A stretch of DNA of 25,472 nucleotides. Origin: an uncultured Bacilli bacterium. Its GTDB lineage: Bacteria; Bacillota_I; Bacilli_A; RF39; UBA660. The notes under the pieces are model-generated. The model ran no database searches. It saw only the letters and a program-made list of their open reading frames with translations, and had not been told where the DNA came from. The stretch is taken from assembly GCA_934085875.1 (NCBI GenBank), contig CAKOHQ010000016.1, positions 1 to 25,472 on the forward strand. The letters are read 5' to 3'. Made by a program: the position numbers and the translations under genes. Below, piece after piece: positions 7,681 through 15,880 of the stretch (its first letter is position 1; every line of letters starts with the position of its first letter).

Positions 7681-8423
7681 TATCTATAAAAACTGAAGAA
7701 GAAATATCAAAAATGAAAAAAGCAGGTCATATTAATTATTTGACACATCAATATTTGAAGTCATTGATTAAACCTGGTATCACTACAAAATACTTAAATG
7801 ATGAAGCTGATAAATTTATTAGAAGTCATGGAGGTATTCCTGGATTTTTAGGACTTTATGGTTATCCTGGATCTATATGTGTTTCAGTAAATGAAGAGAT
7901 TGTACATGGTATCCCAGGAGATAGAGTTTTAAAAGAAGGAGATATTGTATCACTTGATATTGGTGTACTTCTTGATGGATATCATTCAGATTCTGCGTGG
8001 ACATATCCAGTAGGAAAGATTAATAAAGAAAAAGAGTATTTATTACATCATACTGAGAAGGCTTTGTTTACTGGTCTTAAGGAAATTAAGAACGGTGCTA
8101 AGTTAGGAAATGTTGGAGCTAGAATTGAACAATATGCTAAAAAGCATAATTTAGGAGTTGTTCGTGAGTTAGTTGGTCATGGTGTTGGAACTAGTCTTCA
8201 TGAAGAACCAGATGTACCAAACTATGGAAAATATGATACAGGAATAACTTTAAAAACTGGAATGACTTTGGCTGTTGAGCCAATGTTAAACAGTGGTACA
8301 AGAAAAATTTATGTCCTAGATGATGATTGGACTATTGTTACTCGTGATAATAAACCAAGCGCACACTTCGAGCATACAATAGTTGTTCGTGATGATGGAT
8401 ATGAAATATTAACAGGAGAGTGA
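7677..8423 (+). CDS. map: Methionine aminopeptidase, type I
   Basis: A 248-residue MetAP that removes the N-terminal methionine from new proteins. All five metal ligands are in place: D94 in SLDIG, D105 in HSDSAWT, H168 in VGHGVG, E201 in AVEPML and E232 in HFEHTI. H77 in VHGIPGD corresponds to the substrate-contacting histidine. There is no N-terminal extension, which makes it the short type Ia. The start is coupled to adk by ATGA, and infA starts 3 bases after the stop. Confidence 0.97.
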   Translation: MISIKTEEEISKMKKAGHINYLTHQYLKSLIKPGITTKYLNDEADKFIRSHGGIPGFLGLYGYPGSICVSVNEEIVHGIPGDRVLKEGDIVSLDIGVLLDGYHSDSAWTYPVGKINKEKEYLLHHTEKALFTGLKEIKNGAKLGNVGARIEQYAKKHNLGVVRELVGHGVGTSLHEEPDVPNYGKYDTGITLKTGMTLAVEPMLNSGTRKIYVLDDDWTIVTRDNKPSAHFEHTIVVRDDGYEILTGE

Positions 8424-8426
8424 AAA

Positions 8427-8639
8427 ATGGCTAAAGAAGCTACAATAGAAGTCGAAGGTAAAGTACTAGATAGTATAAAGGACGATTATAAAGTGGAATT
8501 AGAGAATGGAACTATTGTAATGGCTCGCGTTTCTGGTAAAATGCGAATGAATATGATTCGTGTCTTACCAGGTGACAAGGTTACAGTAGAGTTTTCACCA
8601 TATGATTTAAAACGTGGGCGAATAACTTATAGAAGATAA
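8427..8639 (+). CDS. infA: Translation initiation factor IF-1
   Basis: A 70-residue IF-1, a single OB-fold that occupies the 30S A site during initiation. Motifs: KEATIEVEGKVLDSIKDDYK, VELENGTIVMARVSGKMRMN, then IRVLPGDKVTVEFSPYDL and KRGRITYRR. The GGAGAG ribosome binding site sits in the last codons of map. Length is normal. rpmJ follows after 15 bases. Confidence 0.97.
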   Translation: MAKEATIEVEGKVLDSIKDDYKVELENGTIVMARVSGKMRMNMIRVLPGDKVTVEFSPYDLKRGRITYRR

Positions 8640-8654
8640 TGGAGGAATTTAATT

Positions 8655-8768
8655 ATGAAAGTTAGACCATCTGTAAAGAAAATTTGTGCTAAATGTAGAA
8701 TAATAAGAAGAAAAGGTAAAGTTATGGTTATTTGTGAAAATCCAAAACACAAACAAAGACAAGGTTAA
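8655..8768 (+). CDS. rpmJ: 50S ribosomal protein L36, zinc type
   Basis: A 37-residue protein reading MKVRPSVKKICAKCR onwards and ending HKQRQG, the usual L36. C11, C14, C27 and H32 make the zinc-binding set of the C+ type. L36 is a late 50S protein at the base of the L7/L12 stalk. The ribosome binding site GGAGGAA is at 8641-8647. It sits between infA and rpsM, its classical location, and rpsM starts 12 bases after the stop. Confidence 0.97.
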   Translation: MKVRPSVKKICAKCRIIRRKGKVMVICENPKHKQRQG

Positions 8769-8780
8769 TAGGAGGAAATT

Positions 8781-9155
8781 ATGGCACGTATTAAAAATAT
8801 CGAATTACCAAAAGATAAAAATATACAAACAGGACTTACTCATATTTATGGTATAGGAAGAAGCTTAGCAAAAACTATTTGTGAATCTGCTAATGTAGAT
8901 GTATTAAAAAAAGTAAAAGATTTAACTAATGAAGAAGAAGCTTGTTTAAGAAATGAAGTAGATAAATATTTAGTTGAAGGTGAGTTACGTCGTGAAGTAA
9001 ATATGAATATAAAAAATAAAATGGAAATTGGTTCATACGAAGGTGTTAGACATAAAAAAGGTTTACCAGTTCGTGGACAAAGAACTAATAGAAATGCTAG
9101 AACTCGTAAAGGTAAAGGTAAAGTAGTTGCTAACAAGAAAAAAGTTGGTAAATAG
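8781..9155 (+). CDS. rpsM: 30S ribosomal protein S13
   Basis: A 124-residue S13, a 30S head protein that forms intersubunit bridges to L5 and contacts the P-site tRNA through its basic tail. Motifs: IYGIGRSLAKTIC, LRREVNMNIKNKMEIGSYEGVRHKKGLPVRGQRT in successive parts, and the tail RTRKGKGKVVANKKK. The ribosome binding site TAGGAGGAA precedes the ATG. Length is normal and rpsK follows after 21 bases. Confidence 0.97.
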   Translation: MARIKNIELPKDKNIQTGLTHIYGIGRSLAKTICESANVDVLKKVKDLTNEEEACLRNEVDKYLVEGELRREVNMNIKNKMEIGSYEGVRHKKGLPVRGQRTNRNARTRKGKGKVVANKKKVGK

Positions 9156-9176
9156 TATTTAGGAGGATAAAAAATT

Positions 9177-9560
9177 ATGGCTTATAATAGAAGAAAAAGA
9201 AAAGTAAAGAAAAATATTCCAGAAGGTCAAGCACATATACATTCAACTTATAATAATACGGTTGTATCAATTACAGATACATTAGGAAATGTAATTAGTT
9301 GGGCTTCTGCTGGAACAATTGGTTATAAGGGATCAAAGAAAAAGACTCCTTTTGCTGCAGGACAAGCTGCTGAACAAGCTGGACGTGCTGCCGCTGATGC
9401 TGGAGTAAAAAAAGTTGAAGTATTTGTAAGAGGAATGGGTAATGGTAGAGAAAATGCTATTCGTGCATTACAAACTGCTGGACTTGAAATTACTGCTATA
9501 AATGATGAAACACCAGTTCCACACAATGGTTGTAGACCACCTAAACGTCCAAGAAATTAA
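9177..9560 (+). CDS. rpsK: 30S ribosomal protein S11
   Basis: A 127-residue S11 on the 30S platform near the mRNA exit. Motifs: GQAHIHSTYNNTVVSITD, KGSKKKTPFAAGQAAEQAG, then VFVRGMGNGRENAIRALQ and the C-terminal ETPVPHNGCRPPKRPRN. The ribosome binding site AGGAGG at 9161-9166 is 10 bases from the ATG. rpoA follows 11 bases after the stop. Confidence 0.97.
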   Translation: MAYNRRKRKVKKNIPEGQAHIHSTYNNTVVSITDTLGNVISWASAGTIGYKGSKKKTPFAAGQAAEQAGRAAADAGVKKVEVFVRGMGNGRENAIRALQTAGLEITAINDETPVPHNGCRPPKRPRN

Positions 9561-9571
9561 GGAGGAAAGTT

Positions 9572-10513
9572 ATGAATTTTGAAAAACCAGAATATAAAAT
9601 AACTGAATATGTTGAAAAAAATAGTTATGGTAAATTTGAATTAGAACCTTTAGAAAGAGGTTTTGGTACTACTATTGGAAATGCATTAAGAAGAGTTATG
9701 CTTTCTAGTTTACCTGGAAGTGCAGTAACAAGTGTTAAAATTGATGGAGTTTTACATGAATTCCAAAAAATTGATGGAATTAGAGAAGATGTAACAACTA
9801 TTATAATCAATTTAAAAAGTTTAGTTGTAAAAAATCATACTAAAGAAAATAAAGTTATGAGATTATCAGCAAATGTTGAGGGTCCAGTTACTGCTGGTAT
9901 GATTGAACATGATGCTGATATAGAAATTATTAATCCAGACTTAGTTATTTGTAACTTAGTTGAAGGTGGAAAAATTGATATGGAAATGACTGTTGGTAAT
10001 GGTCGTGGATATGTTGATTCTAAGCAAAATAAAGTGTTATTAGATAATGTTGGTGTTGATGTTATTCCTATTGATTCATTATATTCACCAATTGAGAGAG
10101 TTAGTTATGAAGTTACTGATGCTCGTGTTGGACAAAATGAAAATTATGATAAATTAACAATGAACGTTTACACTAATGGTTCAATTACTCCAGAAGAAGC
10201 TATGGCTTTAGCTAGTAAAATATTAATTGAACACTTAAATATAGTAGCAGATTTAAATCAAATTTCAGATATTACTGGTATCATAGCTGAAAAGAAAGTT
10301 GATACTATTACAAAAACTTTAGAAACTCCAATTGAAGAAATTGAATTTAGTGTAAGAGCTTATAACTGCTTAAAAAGAGCTGGTATTAATACAATGCAAG
10401 ATTTAATTGATAAAAAAGAAATTGAAGTTACTAAAATACGTAATTTAGGTAAAAAATCTTTAAAAGAAGTATTAGATAAAGTAAAAGAAATGGGACTTAA
10501 GTTCCACGAATAA
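9572..10513 (+). CDS. rpoA: RNA polymerase subunit alpha
   Basis: A 313-residue alpha subunit, the assembly scaffold of RNA polymerase. The N-terminal domain (about 1-225) has LERGFGTTIGNALRRVMLSS, GVLHEFQKIDGIREDV, and the EEAMALASKILIEHL segment. The C-terminal domain (about 250-313) has the two helix-hairpin-helix elements, SVRAYNCLKRAGINTMQDL and IRNLGKKSLKEVLDKV, which bind UP elements and activators. Both domains are complete. The ribosome binding site AAGGAGGAAA is just downstream of the rpsK stop. Confidence 0.97.
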   Translation: MNFEKPEYKITEYVEKNSYGKFELEPLERGFGTTIGNALRRVMLSSLPGSAVTSVKIDGVLHEFQKIDGIREDVTTIIINLKSLVVKNHTKENKVMRLSANVEGPVTAGMIEHDADIEIINPDLVICNLVEGGKIDMEMTVGNGRGYVDSKQNKVLLDNVGVDVIPIDSLYSPIERVSYEVTDARVGQNENYDKLTMNVYTNGSITPEEAMALASKILIEHLNIVADLNQISDITGIIAEKKVDTITKTLETPIEEIEFSVRAYNCLKRAGINTMQDLIDKKEIEVTKIRNLGKKSLKEVLDKVKEMGLKFHE

Positions 10514-10524
10514 GGAGTGAAAAT

Positions 10525-10866
10525 ATGTCATACAGAAAATTAGGAAGAGAATCACGTATTAGAAGAAGCATATTAGCTGGTATTACTAAAGATGTTATAA
10601 ATAACGGATACGTAGTAACTACTGAAGCAAGAGCTAAAGAAGCACGTAAGTTTATCGATAAAATGATTACTTATGGTAAAAAAGGTACTTTAGTAAGTCG
10701 TAGACAAGCATTAGCTTTCTTACATAATGATAAAGCTGTTGTTAGTAAAGTATTTAATGAATTAGCACCTAAGTATGCTGATCGTAATGGTGGATATACT
10801 CGTATTATAAAATTAAAAGAAAGAATCGGAGACGATGCTTTAATGGTAAGATTAGAATTAGTTTAG
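10525..10866 (+). CDS. rplQ: 50S ribosomal protein L17
   Basis: A 113-residue L17 near the polypeptide exit tunnel. It begins SYRKLGRESRIRRSILAG and contains TTEARAKEARKFIDKMITYGKKG, then NGGYTRIIKLKERIGDDALM. It is the last gene of the ribosomal cluster. The final codons form the left arm of the cluster's terminator, so the stop codon lies in the terminator loop. The truA, rplM, rpsI or ECF transporter genes that often follow in Bacillus are not here. Confidence 0.97.
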   Translation: MSYRKLGRESRIRRSILAGITKDVINNGYVVTTEARAKEARKFIDKMITYGKKGTLVSRRQALAFLHNDKAVVSKVFNELAPKYADRNGGYTRIIKLKERIGDDALMVRLELV

Positions 10867-10879
10867 TTCTAATCTTTTT
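10848..10879 (+). terminator. Intrinsic terminator of the ribosomal cluster, overlapping rplQ
   Basis: A perfect 10-bp inverted repeat (AAGATTAGAA at 10848-10857, TTCTAATCTT at 10867-10876) with a 9-base loop and a T tract. The left arm codes the last residues of L17 and the stop codon is in the loop. On the reverse strand the same hairpin lacks a T tract, so it should act mainly for the + strand. Confidence 0.85.
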
Positions 10880-11182
10880 CTATATAAAAAATGTAGGATT
10901 GTTAATACTATTATAAGTATCTTTAGTTATTATATTAGGTATATCATCTGGTATAGATATAGAGTTATTGCTCATATCTTTTTTTATAGTATTTTTTAAT
11001 TTCATTAATTTTATCATACTTGATAAATCTGTTTTATTAGTTTTAATATTTTTATAAGTATTATTTATTGTTTTAAAAATTGGTTTTGCTTCTTTATAAA
11101 GTGGCATTGCTTTGTTGGCAATATTTAAAGTATTATTTATACCAGATAATATTTTTGTTAAAGTAGTTGGATCATTATTCAT
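10880..11182 (-). CDS. Small protein resembling the VrrA/YqfQ family
   Basis: A 100-residue reverse-strand protein beginning MNNDPTTLTKILSGINNT. The segment NNTLNIANKAMPLYKEAKPIFKTINN resembles the core of VrrA/YqfQ-like proteins, which are spore-associated in Bacillus; this is recognition by eye and unconfirmed. It has no membrane segment or signal peptide. The frame is open to an ATG at 11197, but a TATAAT box at 11206-11201 on the reverse strand would place transcription start near that ATG. The ATG at 11182, with a weak GAGTG ahead of it, was therefore chosen. It converges on rplQ and diverges from the pilus gene. Its only visible connection with spores is the family resemblance and the other spore-linked genes nearby. 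Confidence 0.62.
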   Translation of the reverse strand: MNNDPTTLTKILSGINNTLNIANKAMPLYKEAKPIFKTINNTYKNIKTNKTDLSSMIKLMKLKNTIKKDMSNNSISIPDDIPNIITKDTYNSINNPTFFI

Positions 11183-11225
11183 AATTATCACACTCATATA
11201 ATTATATGAAATTTACTTAAAAAAC

Positions 11226-11256
11226 TTTACATTTTATATATATTATATGATATACT
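11226..11256 (+). promoter_or_regulatory. Promoter of the pilus/competence pair (extended -10)
   Basis: TTTACA at 11226-11231 and TATACT at 11251-11256, with TG at 11248-11249 giving an extended -10 (TGnTATACT). The spacer is 19 bases, long for a classical pair, so the extended -10 probably carries most of the recognition. It lies about 31 bases before the ATG at 11288. Confidence 0.6.
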
Positions 11257-11287
11257 ATTTATAGTAATGATAGAAGGAGTAAGATAT

Positions 11288-12913
11288 ATGAAAAGTGCTA
11301 AGAAAAAGACAAATATATTTTTAATATTATTATCTCCTTTTATGTATTTTTGTCTAGGATGTTATTATACTTTATATGGAATATGTTATCCATTTATTTT
11401 GGTATATAATTTGATAGCAGGTGCTATATATAAGAGTTATGCAAAAAGTAGAAATAAAAAAGAACAAAAAGAAGTTATTAAAGCAGTAAATTTAGAAATG
11501 GATTCAATAGATGATAAAATAAAAAAGAATAATGAAATTAAACAGAAAGAAGAAATAAAGAATCATAACTCTATAAAAATAAAAAAAGAAAATAAGAAAA
11601 TAAATAAAAAGATAAATGCAAAAAAGCTTAAAGAAAGAGATTTATTGATAAGTGAAATTAATAAACAGGATAGTGTGAGAACTGAGTATCCTAATACTTA
11701 TAGATATTCAGCTAGAGATAGTGAAGGACATGATGTTATAGGATATTTAGTTGCTTATACTAAACAAGAAGTATTTAATTTTTTAGAATCAGAAGGATAT
11801 ACAGTATTTAAACTAGAAAATAATAAATTTATAGAATTATTATATGGACAGAAGAGTTTTTCGAAAAGAAAATTAAAAACAAAAGATTTAATATTTTGGT
11901 TAACACAATTATCTACTTATTTAAAATCAAGTATACCATTAACTGATGCAATGAGAATACTTGGTATACAAATGGGTAAAAGAGATCAATATAAAAAACG
12001 TTTATTTGATGCTATTGTTTATCAATTGATTATGGGTGAAAGTTTTAGTGATGCATTATTAAAACAAGGAAATGCATTTCCTTCTCTTTTAATTAATATG
12101 ATTAAAGCTGCTGAAGCAACTGGTGAGATAGAAGCAACTCTTGATGATATGGCAGAATATTATAATGAAATAGAAAGTACAAGAAAACAAATGATAAGTG
12201 CATTAACTTATCCAACAGCAGTTATGATATTTTCAATAGCAGTAGTTACATTTATTTTATTATATGTTGTTCCTCAATTTAGTGGTATATATGAATCTGC
12301 TGGTGTTGAACTTAATGGACTTACATTATTTGTAATGTCAGCAAGTGACTTTTTGAAAAAAAATGTAATGTATATATTATTGGGAATTGTTGTAGTTATA
12401 TTAATTATATATTATTTGTATACTAATGTTAAAAGTGTTAAATATGCTTTGCAAAAATTTGCAATGAAATTACCTTTGTTTGGAAAAATAATAATATATA
12501 ATGAAATGACAATATTTACTAAAACATTTTCTTCATTATTAAAAAATAATGTATTTATAACAGATAGTATGGAAATATTAACTAAGATTACTAATAATGA
12601 AATATATAAGGAAATAATGTTTAATACAATAAATAATATTGCAATAGGTGAAAAGATAAGTACATCATTTAAAGATAATTGGGCTATTCCAGAAGTTGCT
12701 TATTATATGATTGTTACTGGTGAATCAACTGGTGAACTTGCTGAAATGATGGCAAAAGTTAGTTTATATTATCAAGAAGAACATAAAAATATTATTAATT
12801 CTTTAAAATCTTTGATAGAACCTATTATGATAATATTTTTGGCAGTAGTTGTTGGAGGCGTAGTTCTATCTGTAATAATTCCAATGTTTAGTTTATATGG
12901 ACAAATAAGTTAG
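11288..12913 (+). CDS. Type IV pilus/type II secretion inner-membrane platform protein (PilC/GspF/ComGB family)
   Basis: A 541-residue protein with a long N-terminal addition. Residues 9-48 form one or two membrane segments. Residues 50-130 are a highly charged Lys/Glu-rich linker, probably helical. Residues 138-178 (YRYSARDSEGHDVIGYLVA onwards) match the N-terminal domain of PilC/GspF. Two T2SF repeats follow, with hallmarks AAEATGE (274-280) and VTGESTGE (476-483), each with hydrophobic segments. In this family the protein is the platform that lets the motor ATPase assemble pilin fibres. The ATG at 11288 was chosen over 11267 because of GAAGGAG at 11273-11279. Its partner, the prepilin peptidase, is next; no ATPase or pilin gene is in the window. 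Confidence 0.88.
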   Translation: MKSAKKKTNIFLILLSPFMYFCLGCYYTLYGICYPFILVYNLIAGAIYKSYAKSRNKKEQKEVIKAVNLEMDSIDDKIKKNNEIKQKEEIKNHNSIKIKKENKKINKKINAKKLKERDLLISEINKQDSVRTEYPNTYRYSARDSEGHDVIGYLVAYTKQEVFNFLESEGYTVFKLENNKFIELLYGQKSFSKRKLKTKDLIFWLTQLSTYLKSSIPLTDAMRILGIQMGKRDQYKKRLFDAIVYQLIMGESFSDALLKQGNAFPSLLINMIKAAEATGEIEATLDDMAEYYNEIESTRKQMISALTYPTAVMIFSIAVVTFILLYVVPQFSGIYESAGVELNGLTLFVMSASDFLKKNVMYILLGIVVVILIIYYLYTNVKSVKYALQKFAMKLPLFGKIIIYNEMTIFTKTFSSLLKNNVFITDSMEILTKITNNEIYKEIMFNTINNIAIGEKISTSFKDNWAIPEVAYYMIVTGESTGELAEMMAKVSLYYQEEHKNIINSLKSLIEPIMIIFLAVVVGGVVLSVIIPMFSLYGQIS

Positions 12914-12924
12914 GGTGTGTTAAT

Positions 12925-13674
12925 ATGTTATATTTTATATTTATTATTGGAATTATATTTGGTTCTTTTTATGGGGTAGTAGGCACAAGACTTCCGGAAG
13001 AAAAAAGTATTGTTAAACCTGGGAGTCATTGTGAGTATTGTGGACATTATTTAAAATGGTATGAGAATATTCCTATAATAAGTTATATAGTATTGGGAGG
13101 ACTTTGTAAAAAGTGTAAGAAACCTATTGGTTTTGTGTATTTTATGACTGAACTATTAAGTGGTTGTTTATTTGCATTATGTTATAAGGTATTTGGTATT
13201 AGCTACGAATTTTTTATAGCTGTAATACTTTCAAGTCTAGTTATAATAATATTTGTAAGCGATTCCAAATATATGATAATAAATGATAGTCCATTAATTG
13301 TAAGTGCTTTATTAATATTTATAATTAAATGGTTGGATACTGGTATAGTGAGTGCTTTAATGTCTTTAGTTTATGGTTTAGTAATCTTTGGCGCAGCTTA
13401 TTTACTTATGTTATTTGGAGCATTAGTATTTAAACAAGAAGCATTAGGTGGTGGAGATATAAAATTATCTTTTGTTGCTGGAATGGTATTAGGTGTAAAA
13501 TTAGGAATAATGTACATTGTATTGGCATCGTTTTTAGCATTTCCATATGCTGTTTATGTAACTATTAAAAATAAAGATAATATGCTACCTTTTGGGCCAT
13601 TTTTAGTTAGTAGTTTATTAATAATTTATTTAAATACGAATACTATTAATGAAATTATAAAAATTATATTATAA
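12925..13674 (+). CDS. Prepilin peptidase / N-methyltransferase (A24 family)
   Basis: A 249-residue multi-pass membrane protein that cleaves the leader of type IV pilin-like proteins and usually methylates the new N-terminus. The start GIIFGSFYGVVGTRLP is typical. The cytosolic zinc-type domain has C36-x2-C39 and C61-x2-C64, and the catalytic aspartates are D113 (FVSDSKY) and D178 (GGGDIK), characteristic of aspartic A24 peptidases. The order of parts is as in PilD/ComC. It starts 11 bases after the PilC-like gene, so the two are co-transcribed. A terminator follows at 13686. Confidence 0.92.
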   Translation: MLYFIFIIGIIFGSFYGVVGTRLPEEKSIVKPGSHCEYCGHYLKWYENIPIISYIVLGGLCKKCKKPIGFVYFMTELLSGCLFALCYKVFGISYEFFIAVILSSLVIIIFVSDSKYMIINDSPLIVSALLIFIIKWLDTGIVSALMSLVYGLVIFGAAYLLMLFGALVFKQEALGGGDIKLSFVAGMVLGVKLGIMYIVLASFLAFPYAVYVTIKNKDNMLPFGPFLVSSLLIIYLNTNTINEIIKIIL

Positions 13675-13685
13675 TTTATATTTTG

Positions 13686-13708
13686 AAGACTAAATAGTCT
13701 TTTTTTTT
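13686..13708 (+). terminator. Terminator after the prepilin peptidase
   Basis: AAGACT-AAAT-AGTCTT hairpin (6-bp stem, 4-base loop) followed by an uninterrupted T run to 13708. It separates the pilus pair from the D,D-carboxypeptidase gene, which begins only 23 bases further on. Confidence 0.85.
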
Positions 13709-13731
13709 CATACAATTTTATAGGTGAATAT

Positions 13732-14775
13732 ATGAAAAAGTATATTATATTATTAATAATTATTTTATTTCCTCTAAGAGTAAATGCTACAAGTACTACG
13801 TTGATGGATATGGATACCAATAGAATACTTTATAACAGTAATGGTAATGATGTTAGGTTGATTGCTAGTATTAGTAAGATTATGACTGCAATTGTTGCTA
13901 TAAACAATTATGATATTAATAAAATGGTTAAAATCGATGAAAATGTTTTAAAAAGTTATGGTAGTGGAATATATGTTGAAGTAGGGGAAGAAATTAGTAT
14001 GGAAAACTTACTATATGGTTTAATGCTGAGAAGTGGAAATGATGCTGCTATACAAATTGCAACTACTGTTGGTGGAAGTATGGAAAATTTTGTTAAAATG
14101 ATGAATGATACTGCTAAATCAATTGGAATGAAACATACAAATTTTGTTAATTCTAGTGGTTTAGAAAATAATGATGGAGTTGGAAATACTAGTACCAGTA
14201 ATGATATGGCACTTTTAATGAGTTATGCCATGAAAAATGAAAAATTTAAAACTATTGTTGGTACAAAAGAGAAACTAGTTAAAACAAATTATAAAACTTA
14301 TATGTGGTATAACAAAAATAGACTATTAAAAGAATATAAATATTGTAATGGTGGTAAGACTGGATTTACAGAAAAAGCAAGAAGGACATTAGTAACTACT
14401 GCTAGTAAAGACGGTATGAATTTTGTTGTAGTTACTTTAAATGATCCAAATGATTTTAGTAATCACAAGGCTTTGTATGAAGAATATTTTAATAAATATA
14501 AGAGTTATAAAGTATTAAGTAAAGAAGAAAAGTTTCAAAATAAGAATTATTATATTAAAAATGATAAGTACATTGCTTTAACTAATGATGAATATAAAAA
14601 AATTAATAAAGAAATAGTTTTGTATGATGATAATGTTAGCGATATAGTTGGATATATTTTGATTAAATTAGATGATAAAGTATTAGTGAAAGAATATATT
14701 TATGAAAAGAAAAATATTGTTAAAAAAGAAAAGAAAAAAAGTTTTATAGATAAAATAAAGAGTTTTTTTAGATAG
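13732..14775 (+). CDS. D-alanyl-D-alanine carboxypeptidase, DacB/DacF-like (S11)
   Basis: A 347-residue penicillin-binding protein that trims the terminal D-Ala from peptidoglycan stem peptides. The signal peptide is MKKYIILLIIILFPLRVNA. The catalytic motifs are S46-I-S-K49, S101-G-N103 and K209-T-G211. A C-terminal beta domain and a short basic amphipathic tail (KSFIDKIKSFFR) suggest peripheral membrane anchoring, as in PBP5-type enzymes. It is followed by spmA and spmB, the same order as the Bacillus dacB-spmA-spmB operon, whose dacB product modifies spore cortex. Assignment as the sporulation enzyme is from synteny; a vegetative DacA/DacF role remains possible. Confidence 0.9.
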   Translation: MKKYIILLIIILFPLRVNATSTTLMDMDTNRILYNSNGNDVRLIASISKIMTAIVAINNYDINKMVKIDENVLKSYGSGIYVEVGEEISMENLLYGLMLRSGNDAAIQIATTVGGSMENFVKMMNDTAKSIGMKHTNFVNSSGLENNDGVGNTSTSNDMALLMSYAMKNEKFKTIVGTKEKLVKTNYKTYMWYNKNRLLKEYKYCNGGKTGFTEKARRTLVTTASKDGMNFVVVTLNDPNDFSNHKALYEEYFNKYKSYKVLSKEEKFQNKNYYIKNDKYIALTNDEYKKINKEIVLYDDNVSDIVGYILIKLDDKVLVKEYIYEKKNIVKKEKKKSFIDKIKSFFR

Positions 14776-14784
14776 GATGATTTA

Positions 14785-15369
14785 ATGGTAAATGTCTTAT
14801 GGGGTAGTTTTATAATAATTGGTATTGTTTTTGGTTTTATAAATGGTAAAATTGATTTAATAAATACAGAAATAATAAATAGTGGAAAAAGTGCTTTAGA
14901 ATTGATGTTAGAAATGCTTCCTATGCTTGCTTTATGGATGGGATTAATGCGTATTGCAGAAGATAGTGGATTATTAAAAAAAATTGCACATAAATTAAGT
15001 TTTATTCTTAAACGATTATTTCCTACGATACCAAAAGATAATGAAGCATTAGGTTTAATTGCAAGTAACGTTGCTATAAATATGGCTGGTTTAGGTTCTG
15101 CTGCAACACCATGTGGTTTAAAAGCTATGAAAGAGTTACAAAAATTAAATGATAAAAAAGATAGAGCAACTACAGCTATGATAACATTTTTAGTACTTAA
15201 TACTGGTGGTGTTACAATAATACCAACTACTATAATATCTTTACGTGTTATGCATGGAAGTGCTACTCCTACAGAAGTAATACCAACTTGTATAATAGCA
15301 ACATTCTCATCTTGTATATCTGGATTAATATTAGATTATTTTATAAGGAGAAAAAATGGCAACGTTTAG
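14785..15369 (+). CDS. spmA: Spore maturation protein A
   Basis: A 194-residue membrane protein of the SpmA family (nucleoside-recognition/Gate domain). Features: MVNVLWGSFIIIGIVFGFIN at the start, ELMLEMLPMLALWMGLMRIAE, then ASNVAINMAGLGSAATPCG and LVLNTGGVTIIPTTIIS. In Bacillus SpmA and SpmB act together in spore core dehydration; the transported substance is not established. It starts 9 bases after the carboxypeptidase and ends 14 bases inside spmB, so the three form an operon. Length is normal. Confidence 0.92.
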   Translation: MVNVLWGSFIIIGIVFGFINGKIDLINTEIINSGKSALELMLEMLPMLALWMGLMRIAEDSGLLKKIAHKLSFILKRLFPTIPKDNEALGLIASNVAINMAGLGSAATPCGLKAMKELQKLNDKKDRATTAMITFLVLNTGGVTIIPTTIISLRVMHGSATPTEVIPTCIIATFSSCISGLILDYFIRRKNGNV

Positions 15370-15880
15370 TATAATAGCACTTCCTTTAATAGTTTTAAGT
15401 ATAGTTCTTTATGGATATAAGAAACATATTAATATATATGATTCTTTTATGAAAGGTGTACTTGAAGGACTTAAAACTTGTGTAGAAATATTTCCTAATA
15501 TACTTGCTATGATATTTGCTGTAAATCTTTTAATTAAAAGTGGTTTTATAGATTATATTAGTTCATTTTTAAACCCTATGTTATCTAAATATAATTTAAG
15601 TACTGATATAATAAGTATGTCATTATTTAGACCAATAAGTGGTAATGCTAGTTTAGCAATATTAAATAATATATTAGGTAAATATGGACCAGATTCTATT
15701 ATGGGAAAACTTGCTAGTACTATACAAGGTTCAACAGATACCACTTTTTATGTTTTAGCACTTTATTTTGGTAGTATTGGAGTTAAAAAAACTAGATATG
15801 CACTTCCAGTTGGTTTGTTTGCTGACTTAGTAGGAATACTTATGAGTTTTTTACTAGTTTATTTGTTCTTTGGTAGATAA
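15356..15880 (+). CDS. spmB: Spore maturation protein B
   Basis: A 174-residue membrane protein of the SpmB family, partner of SpmA. Features: GVLEGLKTCVEIFPNILAM, then MSLFRPISGNASLAILNNIL, then TIQGSTDTTFYVLALYFGS and IGVKKTRYALPVGLFADL, all conserved in SpmB. The start overlaps spmA by 14 bases, with AAGGAGAAAA at 15344-15353 as ribosome binding site. The stop codon lies inside the stem of the terminator that ends the operon. Confidence 0.93.
   Translation: MATFSIIALPLIVLSIVLYGYKKHINIYDSFMKGVLEGLKTCVEIFPNILAMIFAVNLLIKSGFIDYISSFLNPMLSKYNLSTDIISMSLFRPISGNASLAILNNILGKYGPDSIMGKLASTIQGSTDTTFYVLALYFGSIGVKKTRYALPVGLFADLVGILMSFLLVYLFFGR

Noticed and set aside
13709..13716. CATACAAT before the carboxypeptidase gene matches the -10 box of the mother-cell sigma factor SigE.
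   Set aside because: A suitable -35 is not found at the right distance, and transcription would start at the ribosome binding site (13722-13727), leaving no usable leader. Probably chance in AT-rich DNA.
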